Source: Ignavibacteriota bacterium
GTDB taxonomy: Bacteria > Bacteroidota > Ignavibacteria > Tepidaquicellales > Tepidaquicellaceae
NCBI GenBank assembly: GCA_003158365.1
Contig: PMIW01000238.1
Span: 13,466 to 32,336 of the forward strand
DNA: 18,871 nt
Direction: 5' to 3'
This document shows, piece by piece, positions 1 through 8,116 of this stretch. The translations under genes and the position numbers were made by a program. Position 1 is the stretch's first letter. Each line of letters starts with the position of its first letter. The notes beneath the pieces are model-generated. The model saw only the letters and a program-made list of their open reading frames with translations, did no database searches and was not told the DNA's origin.

Positions 1-233
1 GTGTTACCGACAGGGTAATTTGGAAAATATTCAGGCTCAACCGCTGAAAATAAATTCCAGTCGGGATTTGATTTATTAAAATTCTTTTTTATATGATCAT
101 AATCAAACATAGCTTCCAAAACCCCTTTCAAGGGAATCCCAGGCCTGTAATCCTTCGAGCATTCAGGACATAAATATTTTACTTCATCCCTGTTAAAAGT
201 TTTACCGCACATCGAACAACGATATTTTATCAT
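1..233 (-). CDS. thrC: Threonine synthase-like PLP enzyme, N-terminal part (runs off left edge)
   Basis: This is the first 77 codons of a minus-strand gene whose remainder lies beyond the left edge. The protein begins MIKYRCSMCG and has a zinc-ribbon-like set of cysteines (C6, C9, C22, C25), followed by the segment RPGIPLKGVLEAMFDYD and then FPNYPVGNT at the cut. This layout (small zinc ribbon, short linker, PVGNTP-type motif opening the PLP fold-type II core) is that of threonine synthases found in many bacteria. Such an enzyme would convert O-phosphohomoserine to threonine in the cytoplasm. It starts 15 bases after the stop of the YgeY gene, so it is probably the last visible gene of the same operon. 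In the related purine cluster of other bacteria the PLP enzyme beside YgeY is diaminopropionate ammonia-lyase (YgeX), so the true substrate is open. No PLP lysine can be checked because that part is missing. Confidence 0.72.
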   Translation of the reverse strand, partial: MIKYRCSMCGKTFNRDEVKYLCPECSKDYRPGIPLKGVLEAMFDYDHIKKNFNKSNPDWNLFSAVEPEYFPNYPVGN

Positions 234-248
234 ACAGATAAAATTAAT

Positions 249-1454
249 TTATTTATTATTTAATTTTGCAATCAAACCCGCATAAAACGCTGCCGCCTGA
301 GAAAGATGCTCAACAGGACAGGCTTCATTAGGAGCGTGCGCATATATTTCATTTCCCGGACCCAGACCAATGCAGGGAATCCCGTTCATTCCTGCTATTG
401 CAACTCCGTTCGTGCTGAATGTCCATTTATCAACTATCGGTTCTTTATCAAATAAATTTTTGTAAACAAATACAGAATCTTTTAAGTAGACAGAGTCTTC
501 CGGAAGTTTCCATGTCGGATAATATTTATTAGTCGGATAAACCAATCCCGTATACGCTTTTTCTTCATACTTCAAGACTTCTACTTTCGCATCATGGTAT
601 CCTGCTAACTTGCAAGCTTCCAGCACTTCTGCAACCGCACTTTCTTTAGTTTCTCCGAATGTCAATCGCCTGTCAAGCTGAATGCTCGCTGCATCAGGCA
701 CTGCACACTGCGAAGGTGAATTAAAAAATACCTGCGTAACGCAAACCGTTCCCTTGCCGAGAAATTCGTCAGTAATTAATCTTTCGTTAAGCTTCTCTAT
801 CTCGAGTGAAATTCTTGAAATCTTATATATTGCGTTGTCGCCTCTCTCGGGAGCTGAACCGTGACAGCTAAGCCCCTTTACGCTTACAAGAATTTCCATT
901 CTTCCCCTGTGCCCGCGGTAAATATTCATGTTTGTCGGTTCGGTAATCACTACTAATTCCGGTTTTATTTTTTCTTCATTAATTATATACTGCCAGCACA
1001 GTCCGTCGCAATCCTCTTCCATCACGGTACCCGTGAAATAAATCGTAAAATCATTATTCAGATTTAATTCTTTTATCATCTTCCCTGCACAAACCATCGA
1101 AGCCATTCCGCCCTCCTGGTCAACCGAGCCGCGTCCCCACACTTTTCCGTCTTCAATCTTCGGTGTGAACGGGTCAAAATTCCACAATGACATTTCACCC
1201 GGATAAACAGTATCTATATGTGCATCGAACGCTATTACCCTTTTCCCCGAACCTATTCTTCCAATCACGCTTCCAAGCCCGTCAATTCTGACTTCATCGA
1301 ATCCTGCTTTCTCCATTTCTTTTTTAATCACTTGTATCACATCTTTTTCCTTGCATGAAAACGAAGGCACACGGATCATGTCCATTAAAAAATTAGCCGT
1401 ATCCTTTTCGAGTTCTTTTGCTCTGCTGTTTATTCTTTTATATATATTTTCCAT
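249..1454 (-). CDS. ygeY: YgeY-family M20 metallohydrolase
   Basis: 401 residues, cytoplasmic, with no signal peptide. It belongs to the M20 zinc peptidase/amidohydrolase superfamily and most resembles YgeY, the hydrolase of the selenium/purine-linked cluster. Expected ligands and catalytic residues of a co-catalytic two-zinc site are visible: H79 with D81 in DAHIDTV, D112 in GRGSVDQEGG, the E146-E147 pair in VMEEDCDG, E172 in TEPTN, and H373 in YAHAPNE. The lid/dimerisation domain carries H198 in the SCHGSAPERGDNA segment, as in the DapE/ArgE branch. It is 21 bases downstream of ssnA and 15 bases upstream of the PLP-enzyme gene, so co-transcription is likely. There is no Shine-Dalgarno sequence before the start. 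In the family it is thought to hydrolyse an amide intermediate of purine breakdown; the exact substrate here is inferred. DapE or ArgE is a less likely reading because of the ssnA neighbour. Confidence 0.86.
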   Translation of the reverse strand: MENIYKRINSRAKELEKDTANFLMDMIRVPSFSCKEKDVIQVIKKEMEKAGFDEVRIDGLGSVIGRIGSGKRVIAFDAHIDTVYPGEMSLWNFDPFTPKIEDGKVWGRGSVDQEGGMASMVCAGKMIKELNLNNDFTIYFTGTVMEEDCDGLCWQYIINEEKIKPELVVITEPTNMNIYRGHRGRMEILVSVKGLSCHGSAPERGDNAIYKISRISLEIEKLNERLITDEFLGKGTVCVTQVFFNSPSQCAVPDAASIQLDRRLTFGETKESAVAEVLEACKLAGYHDAKVEVLKYEEKAYTGLVYPTNKYYPTWKLPEDSVYLKDSVFVYKNLFDKEPIVDKWTFSTNGVAIAGMNGIPCIGLGPGNEIYAHAPNEACPVEHLSQAAAFYAGLIAKLNNK

Positions 1455-1475
1455 TTAAATATTTATTTGCTTTTA

Positions 1476-2807
1476 TTAAAAACGATTCCATAACGCTTTC
1501 GTCAGTTCCCTTGCCCTGCCCGCAATTTCAGCTTCGTCAATATCAATCTTCAGAATTCTGTTTTCCATCAGAACCTTTCCGTTTACAATTGTAGTATCCG
1601 TATCCGACTGCGATATTCCGAAAATCAAATGTCCGAGGAATGTGCTCTCATCCAGAGGAGTCGGAGGATTGTAATCAATCAGCACAATATCTCCAGCAGC
1701 ACCCTCTTCAATTTTTCCGAGCGGCGTGTTCCAATACCTGTCCGCAATTTTTGCATTATTGAAAAATAATGCAGATGCAATTTCCATAAACCCGGCATTC
1801 GGATTATTCTGTTTAAAATGCTGCGCCCACATTGCAACGCGGACTTCTTCAATCATATTCACCGTCATGGCATCTGTTCCCAGACCGACAAGGATTCCCT
1901 TATCCGCCATCTTAACAACATCGGCAATTCCCACCGCATTATTAAGATTCGACTGCGGATTATGCACGACAATCGTTCCCGTATCTTTCAATAAATCCAT
2001 TTCATTTTCATTTACGTGCACGCAGTGAGCTGCAATTGTTTTCTTTCCAAGTATTCCGAATTTATTCAGTCTTTCCACTACTCTCATTCCGTAATTCTTA
2101 ACATTATACTCTTCGTCCGATTCTGATTCTGCAACGTGAATATGAAATCCCGTATTTATTTCTTTACCAATATTTGAAGCTTTATCAAGAGTCTTATCGC
2201 TCAACGTAAAAGAAGCGTGGAGTCCGAATAGGGCTTTCAGAAATTCATCATTATTCTTTTGTGTGTATTTTACAAATTCATAATTTTCTTTCAATCCCTC
2301 TTCAGCAATTGCTTCTCCGTCCCTGTCGGAGAGTTCGTAACACAAAGATGCACGGAGTCCTGTTTCCTTCACGGCTTTTGCAATCTGCTGAAGCGAACCC
2401 GTAATTGCCATCGGGCTTGCGTGATGGTCTATGAAAGTCGTTGTTCCGCGCCTGATACCGTTTACCAGCATTATCAATGCGCTATAATAATTATCTTCAG
2501 GTGTTAAAACTTTATCTAGCCTCCACCAGAGATTTTCAAGCACTTCGACAAAATTCCCCGACGGCTTTGCTTTTCCAAGTCCGCGTACAAGCGTGCTGTA
2601 AAAATGCATGTGTGCATTTATGAATCCCGGTAAGACTACTTTTCCTTTTGCATCGATTTCTTTGTCGTACATTTCTTTAAATTCAATTGCCGGTGCTATT
2701 TTCTTTATCAAACCGTTTTCGATTAAAACGGAATGATTATACAGTACCTTCGGATCTTCTCCAAGTGTAATTATTATTCCGTTTTTTATTAGTAATGTAT
2801 TAGTCAT
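1476..2807 (-). CDS. ssnA: SsnA-family amidohydrolase
   Basis: 443 residues, full length for the ATZ/TRZ/SsnA group of metal-dependent aminohydrolases. It opens with the small beta-sandwich segment LLIKNGIIITLGEDPK, then the TIM-barrel metal motif GFINAHMHFY (H66, H68). Further metal and catalytic residues are H224 and E227 in HIHVAESES, the HCVH histidines at 261-264, and D312 in GLGTDAMT. SsnA is a standard member of the anaerobic purine-degradation cluster and is related to guanine deaminase and chlorohydrolases, so a purine or purine-derived ring is the likely substrate. That is inference, since the reaction of SsnA is not settled. Only 9 bases separate its start from the stop of the upstream DPD-like gene, and YgeY follows 21 bases later. 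No Shine-Dalgarno sequence is seen (TTAAAAAATATAG before ATG). Confidence 0.87.
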   Translation of the reverse strand: MTNTLLIKNGIIITLGEDPKVLYNHSVLIENGLIKKIAPAIEFKEMYDKEIDAKGKVVLPGFINAHMHFYSTLVRGLGKAKPSGNFVEVLENLWWRLDKVLTPEDNYYSALIMLVNGIRRGTTTFIDHHASPMAITGSLQQIAKAVKETGLRASLCYELSDRDGEAIAEEGLKENYEFVKYTQKNNDEFLKALFGLHASFTLSDKTLDKASNIGKEINTGFHIHVAESESDEEYNVKNYGMRVVERLNKFGILGKKTIAAHCVHVNENEMDLLKDTGTIVVHNPQSNLNNAVGIADVVKMADKGILVGLGTDAMTVNMIEEVRVAMWAQHFKQNNPNAGFMEIASALFFNNAKIADRYWNTPLGKIEEGAAGDIVLIDYNPPTPLDESTFLGHLIFGISQSDTDTTIVNGKVLMENRILKIDIDEAEIAGRARELTKALWNRF

Positions 2808-2816
2808 CTATATTTT

Positions 2817-5342
2817 TTAAGCTTCATTTAATATTTCGAGTTCTCTCTCCGTTCTTTCTCTCATATAGAGAGCACCCGAAAAACATTTCTGCACGCATAT
2901 CGAACAGCCGATACACCTCGATGCATCGGTCACGGGAGTTTTTTTACTGCTTAATTCGATTGCCTGATAAGGACACCTGGTACAGTTTCCACAGTGCTCG
3001 CATAAATCTTTATTTACATCAGAAATCTTTTTCAGCGAAGTCAGTTCCATGAAGCCCGTTACAGGATTCGGCAAAGCGCGTCCAATCAGCTCTTTCACGG
3101 ATTTCAATTTTCTTTCCTTTAAAAGAAAACTCAAACCGCAATGCAGCTCGTCTATAATTCCGTATCCGTATTTCATTGCAACTGTGCAAAACTGAACTGT
3201 CTGTGCTCCGAGTGCAAGAAAATCCGCAGCCGATTTATAATCCATCGGTCCGCCGTTACCTGAAACCACGACACCGAGTTTAGAAACATTTGCGAGCGTC
3301 AGGTTGCTGATAGGAATGACTCCTTCACCCGATAAGCCAATCACAATTCCCTCTTCCCAGTTTTCTTTCTTACCTTTTCTGAAGGATAAACTCGGGAATG
3401 TATTTGCAAGTGTAACACCGGCTTTTTTCCCGTGGTATTTTGCAAACACTCTTTTTATTTCAGTGATGATAGGATAGATTGCAGTAACTGCCGCAGTCAG
3501 CTTGAATAGTTTCGGCGTTTCATTATCACTCGCTTCCATCACCCAGTCGATAATCTTTCCCGTCAGTTCCGCATCCTGCGACACTATATCTCCTTTTGTT
3601 CCGTCTCCTCCCTGAGGACAGGAAAGGCTGTATTCAATTCCCATTGCACCTGCAACTTCGAGTTTCTTTGTATTCGACACCCAGACTTTTTTATCTTCTT
3701 CATCATTTCCCGTTACAGGTCCGCCTGTCGAAGCTATCGTTAACCTGTCCGGATATTCTTTTGTTAATTTTTCTATTTCACCGCAAACCCTGTCGAGCGG
3801 ATGACCAGAAACGTTATCACAGTTTCCGTATGTATTTTGCGTAACAGCAAACATATATTCCGAAGGAATGTGAATCGGTACATTATCGAATGCGGTCTTC
3901 ATCACTCCGCCTGCCCATCCGTACTCATATGCTTTTTTCATCTGGTCATAACCGTCCGAAGGCGGTGCTGCCGAAAGTAGAAATGGTGATAATATTTTTC
4001 TTCCGAAGAATTCCGATTCAAGATTTACGGGAAATAACTCTCTTCCCTCTAAGACAACTTTACTCTTAGTGTTTGTTTTAATTTTAGGTTTCTTTTCATT
4101 CTGAATATATGCATCTGCAAGTGCCGCTGTATTCTTACCCGCCGCAACGGCTTCAACCACAGTCGTCGGACCGTTTATCATATCACCTGTATAAAACACG
4201 CCTTTTTCTTTTGTTTCCTTTACTTCAGAGCGCGCGCCGATTGCGATTACAACCGTATCGAAATTTCTGAATAATGATTTCGATGATTTATCGGCAACGA
4301 TATTTTTCGGATGGAATTTTTTGTTTGATGGCAGTAAAACTTTCTGCGTATAAATTCCTTTTATCTTTTTTCCTGTGACCGAAATCTCGTTTATTTTTGT
4401 TCTTCCCGTTACTTCTATTCCGTATTTTAAAACCAGATTTCTTTCCGCTTCCGTCAAAGGCATCTCATCGAGCTTTTCGAGCATTATCATTTCTACCGAT
4501 TTGGCGCCTTTTAATTTAGCAGTGACTGCACAATCGACTGCTACGGCACCTCCGCCAATTATAGCGACTTTATGTTTCTTTACGTTTATCTTTTTTTGAT
4601 TCTTCAAAAATGATATCCAGTTATGTGCATAATCTTCACCTTTTAAATTCAAAGAAAATTCTTTTGTTAGCCCTGTCGAAATAATTATTGCATCGAAATT
4701 ATCAGGAGTGTCATCTGTTTCTTTTATGGATTTATTTTTTTTTGAAATTTCTGATTCACTATTTACTAAATATTCTTCTTCGTAATATATTTTTATATTG
4801 CCGAGACTCAAAAGGAAATCTATATCGGAATGTAAAACTTTTTTATCGAGACGAATGTCAGGAATCAAATTGCACATTCCTCCCGGTTTTTTATCCCTTT
4901 CGAATATCTCAACTTCGTACCCTTTTTGAGCAAGCACTGAAGCCGCTCCAAGCCCTGCGGGACCGGAACCGATAATGGCAACTTTAAATCCATTCTTTTC
5001 CTTTTTATTAAACTCAGGCATCGAATTTAATTTCTTTGCACAGGCAATTATAGTTGCCTGAACCGGGGGAATCTGCACCGCATTATCAAATGTTCTGTGC
5101 ACGCAGGCTTTCATGCAATGGTAATCGGGACAGACATATCCGCATATTCCGCCAAGCGGATTGCTTCCCATGATAATAGCAGCAGCTCTCTGAAAATCCT
5201 GCTTTTCGCCTTTCTTCACTGCCATAATAAAATCGGCAGGAGAACAATCGACCGGACAGGCTTCTTTACAGGGTTTTTCCTCGCAATACTCGCATTTGTT
5301 CAGTTCAGCTTTTAACTGAGCCAGGGTCAATAATGATTTCAT
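2817..5342 (-). CDS. Fused dihydropyrimidine dehydrogenase-like FeS-flavoprotein
   Basis: 841 residues with the full domain order of eukaryotic-type dihydropyrimidine dehydrogenase (DPD) on one chain. Residues 1-110 form a double 4Fe-4S domain with C17, C20, C25, C29 spaced exactly as in pig DPD, then C71, C76, C80, and Q95 where DPD has its unusual glutamine ligand. An FAD site follows (GSGPAG at 125-130) and then an NAD(P) site (IIGGGAVAVDCA, 261-272). Residues about 436-760 are an FMN TIM barrel with K482 and C575 in the SLSCP motif. The C-terminal ferredoxin has C781/784/787/790 and C810/813/816/820. In bacteria these parts are normally split as PreT and PreA. S572 stands where pyrimidine-reducing enzymes have a substrate-binding Asn, so the substrate may not be uracil. 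It is the first gene of the ssnA-ygeY operon, in the place usually held by YgfK. The general class is secure, the substrate is not. Confidence 0.85.
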   Translation of the reverse strand: MKSLLTLAQLKAELNKCEYCEEKPCKEACPVDCSPADFIMAVKKGEKQDFQRAAAIIMGSNPLGGICGYVCPDYHCMKACVHRTFDNAVQIPPVQATIIACAKKLNSMPEFNKKEKNGFKVAIIGSGPAGLGAASVLAQKGYEVEIFERDKKPGGMCNLIPDIRLDKKVLHSDIDFLLSLGNIKIYYEEEYLVNSESEISKKNKSIKETDDTPDNFDAIIISTGLTKEFSLNLKGEDYAHNWISFLKNQKKINVKKHKVAIIGGGAVAVDCAVTAKLKGAKSVEMIMLEKLDEMPLTEAERNLVLKYGIEVTGRTKINEISVTGKKIKGIYTQKVLLPSNKKFHPKNIVADKSSKSLFRNFDTVVIAIGARSEVKETKEKGVFYTGDMINGPTTVVEAVAAGKNTAALADAYIQNEKKPKIKTNTKSKVVLEGRELFPVNLESEFFGRKILSPFLLSAAPPSDGYDQMKKAYEYGWAGGVMKTAFDNVPIHIPSEYMFAVTQNTYGNCDNVSGHPLDRVCGEIEKLTKEYPDRLTIASTGGPVTGNDEEDKKVWVSNTKKLEVAGAMGIEYSLSCPQGGDGTKGDIVSQDAELTGKIIDWVMEASDNETPKLFKLTAAVTAIYPIITEIKRVFAKYHGKKAGVTLANTFPSLSFRKGKKENWEEGIVIGLSGEGVIPISNLTLANVSKLGVVVSGNGGPMDYKSAADFLALGAQTVQFCTVAMKYGYGIIDELHCGLSFLLKERKLKSVKELIGRALPNPVTGFMELTSLKKISDVNKDLCEHCGNCTRCPYQAIELSSKKTPVTDASRCIGCSICVQKCFSGALYMRERTERELEILNEA

Positions 5343-5400
5343 ATTACAAATTAAAATTTCAAAAACATCCTCTAAAATAACTTTGAATCATAGAGAAAAA

Positions 5401-5489
5401 ATGTCATTGCGAGCCTCTGCAGGGCTGATAGTTTAAATTTAAGCATTTAATAAACCACAAGCCCCGTATAGAGCTCCTCACAATGACAT
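5401..5489. repeat. Imperfect inverted repeat in ispH / DPD-like spacer
   Basis: The left arm (5401-5426) starts ATGTCATTGCGAG and ends AGGGCT. The right arm (5460-5489) starts AGCCCC and ends CTCACAATGACAT, which is close to the reverse complement of the left arm. About 33 AT-rich bases lie between them. The TGTCATTGCGAG core resembles a palindromic element that I recall as dispersed in intergenic DNA of many bacteria. Neither strand shows a U-run after the stem, so it is not a plain terminator. It sits between the ispH stop and the start of the purine-type operon, where it could mark a transcription boundary. The rest of the 213-base spacer (5343-5555) shows nothing else recognisable. Confidence 0.7.
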
Positions 5490-5555
5490 CTATTTTAGTA
5501 TTATTGGAATTTAGTGAAGATTTTTGTAAGATTCAGTGATGTAATTTTTCCGGTT

Positions 5556-6785
5556 TCAGGCAATTTTTTGCAGTACATCCTCTAAATTCCGCACATTTTT
5601 AAAGAAAGACAGCAATTTATTCATAACTTCTTCCACAATAGAATCGGGACAGGATGCACCGCTGGTTAAAATTATTTTGACTTTTTCCTTTTTGGGAATG
5701 AAATTTTCAGTTTGCATTTCCTTATGATTGTGAAAGTCGTAATGCCTGATAAGATTTTCCGAAATAATTTCATTAGCGGATGATATAAAATACGTAGGAA
5801 GTTTTTCTTCGCAAAGCTCTACAATGTGGGATGTATTTGAGCTGTTATATCCGCCGACTACAACGGCTATATCCGCATTCTTCTCCAGCAGTTCAACCGT
5901 TGCTCTTTGATTATCGTGCGTTGCATAGCAAAGTGTATCCCGGGTATCGGCAAAATGCTCTTTAATTTTTTCCTCCCCGTATTTTTTAATCATAACGTTC
6001 CTCAGGTAATCAGCAATTGCTTCTGTTTCCGTTGCAAGCATCGTAGTCTGGTTTACAACACCGATTTTTTCCAGGTGTAATTTGGGATTAAAATTTTTAG
6101 AGTACCTGTCATAGAAAACTTTAAACAGTTCACTCATCCCTTCATCGGGAATCCTGCCTAATATAACATTACCGAGAATTTTTGTTTCCTCCAGATCCCT
6201 GACAATTAAAGTCGGGGCATTTTCCTTGCTGTGTGAAAAAGTGGCTTTTGTTTCTTCGTGTTTATGCTTACCGTGCACTATAATTGTGTAACCTAATTTA
6301 CCAAGAGCAGCTGCCCTGTTCCATACTTTTTCCACGAACGGACAGGTGGTATCGTATTTTACAATGTTTAATCCGATTTCATTCAACCTGCTTTGAATTT
6401 CGAGCGTGGTTCCGAATGCAGGAATAATAACTATATCCTCGGTGTTTAATTTTTCCCATGGAATTAACTGCACCCCTGACGTATCCATAATAAAGCTGAC
6501 ACCCCTGCTCATAAGGTCTTTGTTGACTTCGGGATTGTGTATCATTTCGCTCAACAGGTATATTTTCTTCCCGGGATTTTCTTCCAGTGCTTTATATGAA
6601 ATTTCGATTGCATTTTCCACACCGTAACAAAATCCAAAATGCCTCGCGATGTAAAATGCAACGGGTCCGAAATCAAGAACCGAGGGAGAATAATCCTTCT
6701 TCCTTAAATCTTTTTCGTAACGCATGCTCTTTACTTTAGAAATTACGTTACTCTTGTAATATATGGGGATATCGAATTCCCGCAT
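5556..6785 (-). CDS. ispH: 4-hydroxy-3-methylbut-2-enyl diphosphate reductase
   Basis: 409 residues. IspH (LytB) catalyses the last step of the MEP isoprenoid pathway, reducing HMBPP to IPP and DMAPP with a 4Fe-4S cluster in the cytoplasm. The three cluster cysteines are C53 (GFCYGVENA), C148 (DTTCPFVEKVW) and C286 (DTLCYATHDNQ). H83 in MIHNPEV and the HGKHKHEET segment fit the substrate pocket. The protein is longer than the roughly 310-residue enterobacterial form: about 45 residues precede the first cluster motif and there are extra internal loops, as in the long form seen in Bacteroidota relatives. The chosen start, MREFDIPIYY, is typical for that form. The nearest purine-rich bases (GAGG) directly abut the ATG, too close for a normal Shine-Dalgarno sequence. 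It follows the acyl-CoA dehydrogenase gene after 80 bases. Confidence 0.95.
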   Translation of the reverse strand: MREFDIPIYYKSNVISKVKSMRYEKDLRKKDYSPSVLDFGPVAFYIARHFGFCYGVENAIEISYKALEENPGKKIYLLSEMIHNPEVNKDLMSRGVSFIMDTSGVQLIPWEKLNTEDIVIIPAFGTTLEIQSRLNEIGLNIVKYDTTCPFVEKVWNRAAALGKLGYTIIVHGKHKHEETKATFSHSKENAPTLIVRDLEETKILGNVILGRIPDEGMSELFKVFYDRYSKNFNPKLHLEKIGVVNQTTMLATETEAIADYLRNVMIKKYGEEKIKEHFADTRDTLCYATHDNQRATVELLEKNADIAVVVGGYNSSNTSHIVELCEEKLPTYFISSANEIISENLIRHYDFHNHKEMQTENFIPKKEKVKIILTSGASCPDSIVEEVMNKLLSFFKNVRNLEDVLQKIA

Positions 6786-6797
6786 CCTCGTTATTGG

Positions 6798-6827
6798 GTT
6801 ATTAAGTTATTTGTTATTAAGTTAATA
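6798..6827. repeat. 15-bp direct repeat, two copies
   Basis: Two adjacent copies of GTTATTAAGTTATTT lie just upstream of ispH, the second ending in AATA instead of ATTT. A partial GTTATT copy precedes them. After them, AACCA-CTAA-type words are repeated (near 6847-6872) up to the end of the acyl-CoA dehydrogenase gene. The element lies in the 5' leader of ispH. No function is evident. Confidence 0.6.
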
Positions 6828-6865
6828 TACTATTGTTAAAATCCCAAACCATTAAACGCTAACCA

Positions 6866-8038
6866 CTAATCACCATAAGCTGCTATTCCTGTTATGTCTT
6901 CACCAAGTATAAGCGTATGCATTTCGTGTGTGCCTTCGTATGTTTTAACTGATTCGATATTATTTAAATGCCTCATAATCGGATATTCATCAAGTATTCC
7001 GTTTGCACCCAGCATTTCCCTCGCATTGCTTGCAATGATTTTTGCAATTTCACAATTGTTTCTTTTTGCAAGTGATACGTGCTGCGGTTTCATCTTGCCG
7101 CTGTCTTTCAGTTTTCCGAGATGGTAACATAAAAGCTGTGCCTTTGTAATTTCAGTAAGCATGTATGCAAGTTTTTCCTGTGTAATCTGGAATGATGCAA
7201 TCGGCTTTCCGAATTGTATTCTCGAAAGAGAATAATTAAGCACAGTGTTGTAACATTCCATTGCAAGACCTACAACACCCCACGCAATTCCATACCTTGC
7301 CTGTGTCAGGCACATAAGAGGTGATTTCAGCCCCCCGCTGTTCGGTAAAATATTTTCTTCGGGTATCAGGCAGTCTTCAAAAATAAGTTCTGATGTAACC
7401 GATGCCCTGAGTGATAATTTTCCTTTCGTCTCGGGAGCGGAAAAACCTTTCGTTCCTTTTTCCACAAGAAATCCTTTTACTTTCCCGTCCAGCTTAGCCC
7501 ACACCACTGCAACATCTGCAATCGTTCCGTTAGTAATCCACATCTTCGCACCGTTGAGCAAATAACCGCTTTCGACTTTTTCGGCTTTTGTAATCATTCC
7601 GCCGGGATTGCTTCCGAAGTCAGGTTCCGTCAAACCGAAACATCCAATCTTCTCTGCCGCTGCAAGTTTGGGAAGCCAGAATTTTTTCTGCACTTCACTT
7701 CCGAAAGTAAAAATGGGGTACATTACGAGACCTGATTGCACAGATGCAAAACTTCTAATACCGCTGTCGCCTCTTTCCAATTCCTGCATAATCAATCCGT
7801 ATGCAATATTGCTGATACCCATTCCGCCGTATTCGGGAGGAAGAGTAGGACCAAAGACACCGAGCTCCGCCATTTTTGGAATTAGCTCTTTTGGAAATTT
7901 CATTTCCTGGTTATACTTTTCTATAATCGGTATTACTTCGTTATCCACGAAATCCCTGACGGTTTCCCTTATGGCTTTTTCAACGTCCGTGAAAAGGTCA
8001 TCGAGTAAATAATAATCCGGCTGTTTAAAGTTTGTCAT
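6866..8038 (-). CDS. gcdH: Glutaryl-CoA dehydrogenase-type acyl-CoA dehydrogenase
   Basis: 390 residues, the normal length for an FAD-dependent acyl-CoA dehydrogenase. It resembles glutaryl-CoA dehydrogenase more than the short- or medium-chain enzymes. The segment RGDSGIRSFASVQSGLVMYPI (residues 89-108) matches the active-site stretch in which human GCDH has its carboxylate-binding Arg-Ser. The flavin-loop motif CFGLTEPDFGSNPGG (133-147) is present, and the catalytic base is E368 in KTYEGTHEMH. The end, LILGEDITGIAAY, is also typical of GCDH. The enzyme would oxidise and decarboxylate glutaryl-CoA to crotonyl-CoA in lysine/tryptophan breakdown, passing electrons to ETF. No ETF, glutarate or lysine-pathway gene is adjacent, so the substrate assignment rests on family resemblance. 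Translation starts at MTNFKQPDYY with no Shine-Dalgarno sequence. The 213-base spacer on the 5' side holds two palindromes. Confidence 0.87.
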   Translation of the reverse strand: MTNFKQPDYYLLDDLFTDVEKAIRETVRDFVDNEVIPIIEKYNQEMKFPKELIPKMAELGVFGPTLPPEYGGMGISNIAYGLIMQELERGDSGIRSFASVQSGLVMYPIFTFGSEVQKKFWLPKLAAAEKIGCFGLTEPDFGSNPGGMITKAEKVESGYLLNGAKMWITNGTIADVAVVWAKLDGKVKGFLVEKGTKGFSAPETKGKLSLRASVTSELIFEDCLIPEENILPNSGGLKSPLMCLTQARYGIAWGVVGLAMECYNTVLNYSLSRIQFGKPIASFQITQEKLAYMLTEITKAQLLCYHLGKLKDSGKMKPQHVSLAKRNNCEIAKIIASNAREMLGANGILDEYPIMRHLNNIESVKTYEGTHEMHTLILGEDITGIAAYGD

Positions 8039-8116
8039 CTGAATATTTATATTTTTCTAAATTATCAAAACTGCCTGTCTTTTTAAAGTGAAATATTATT
8101 GATTTTAAAATTGAAA

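Noticed and set aside
2817..5342. Loss of the catalytic cysteine in the DPD-like enzyme
   Set aside because: I first aligned the wrong loop; the catalytic Cys of this family is in the LSCP motif and is present as C575. Only the neighbouring Asn is changed.
249..5342. Selenocysteine gene or SECIS element in the selenium-linked cluster
   Set aside because: All frames run without in-frame UGA and no selenium-handling gene is visible in the window.
7608..8012. 134-codon plus-strand frame inside gcdH
   Set aside because: It is antisense to a well-conserved enzyme and its protein has no family character; the same applies to the other opposite-strand frames, for example 14429-14770, 12521-12922 and 16858-17217.
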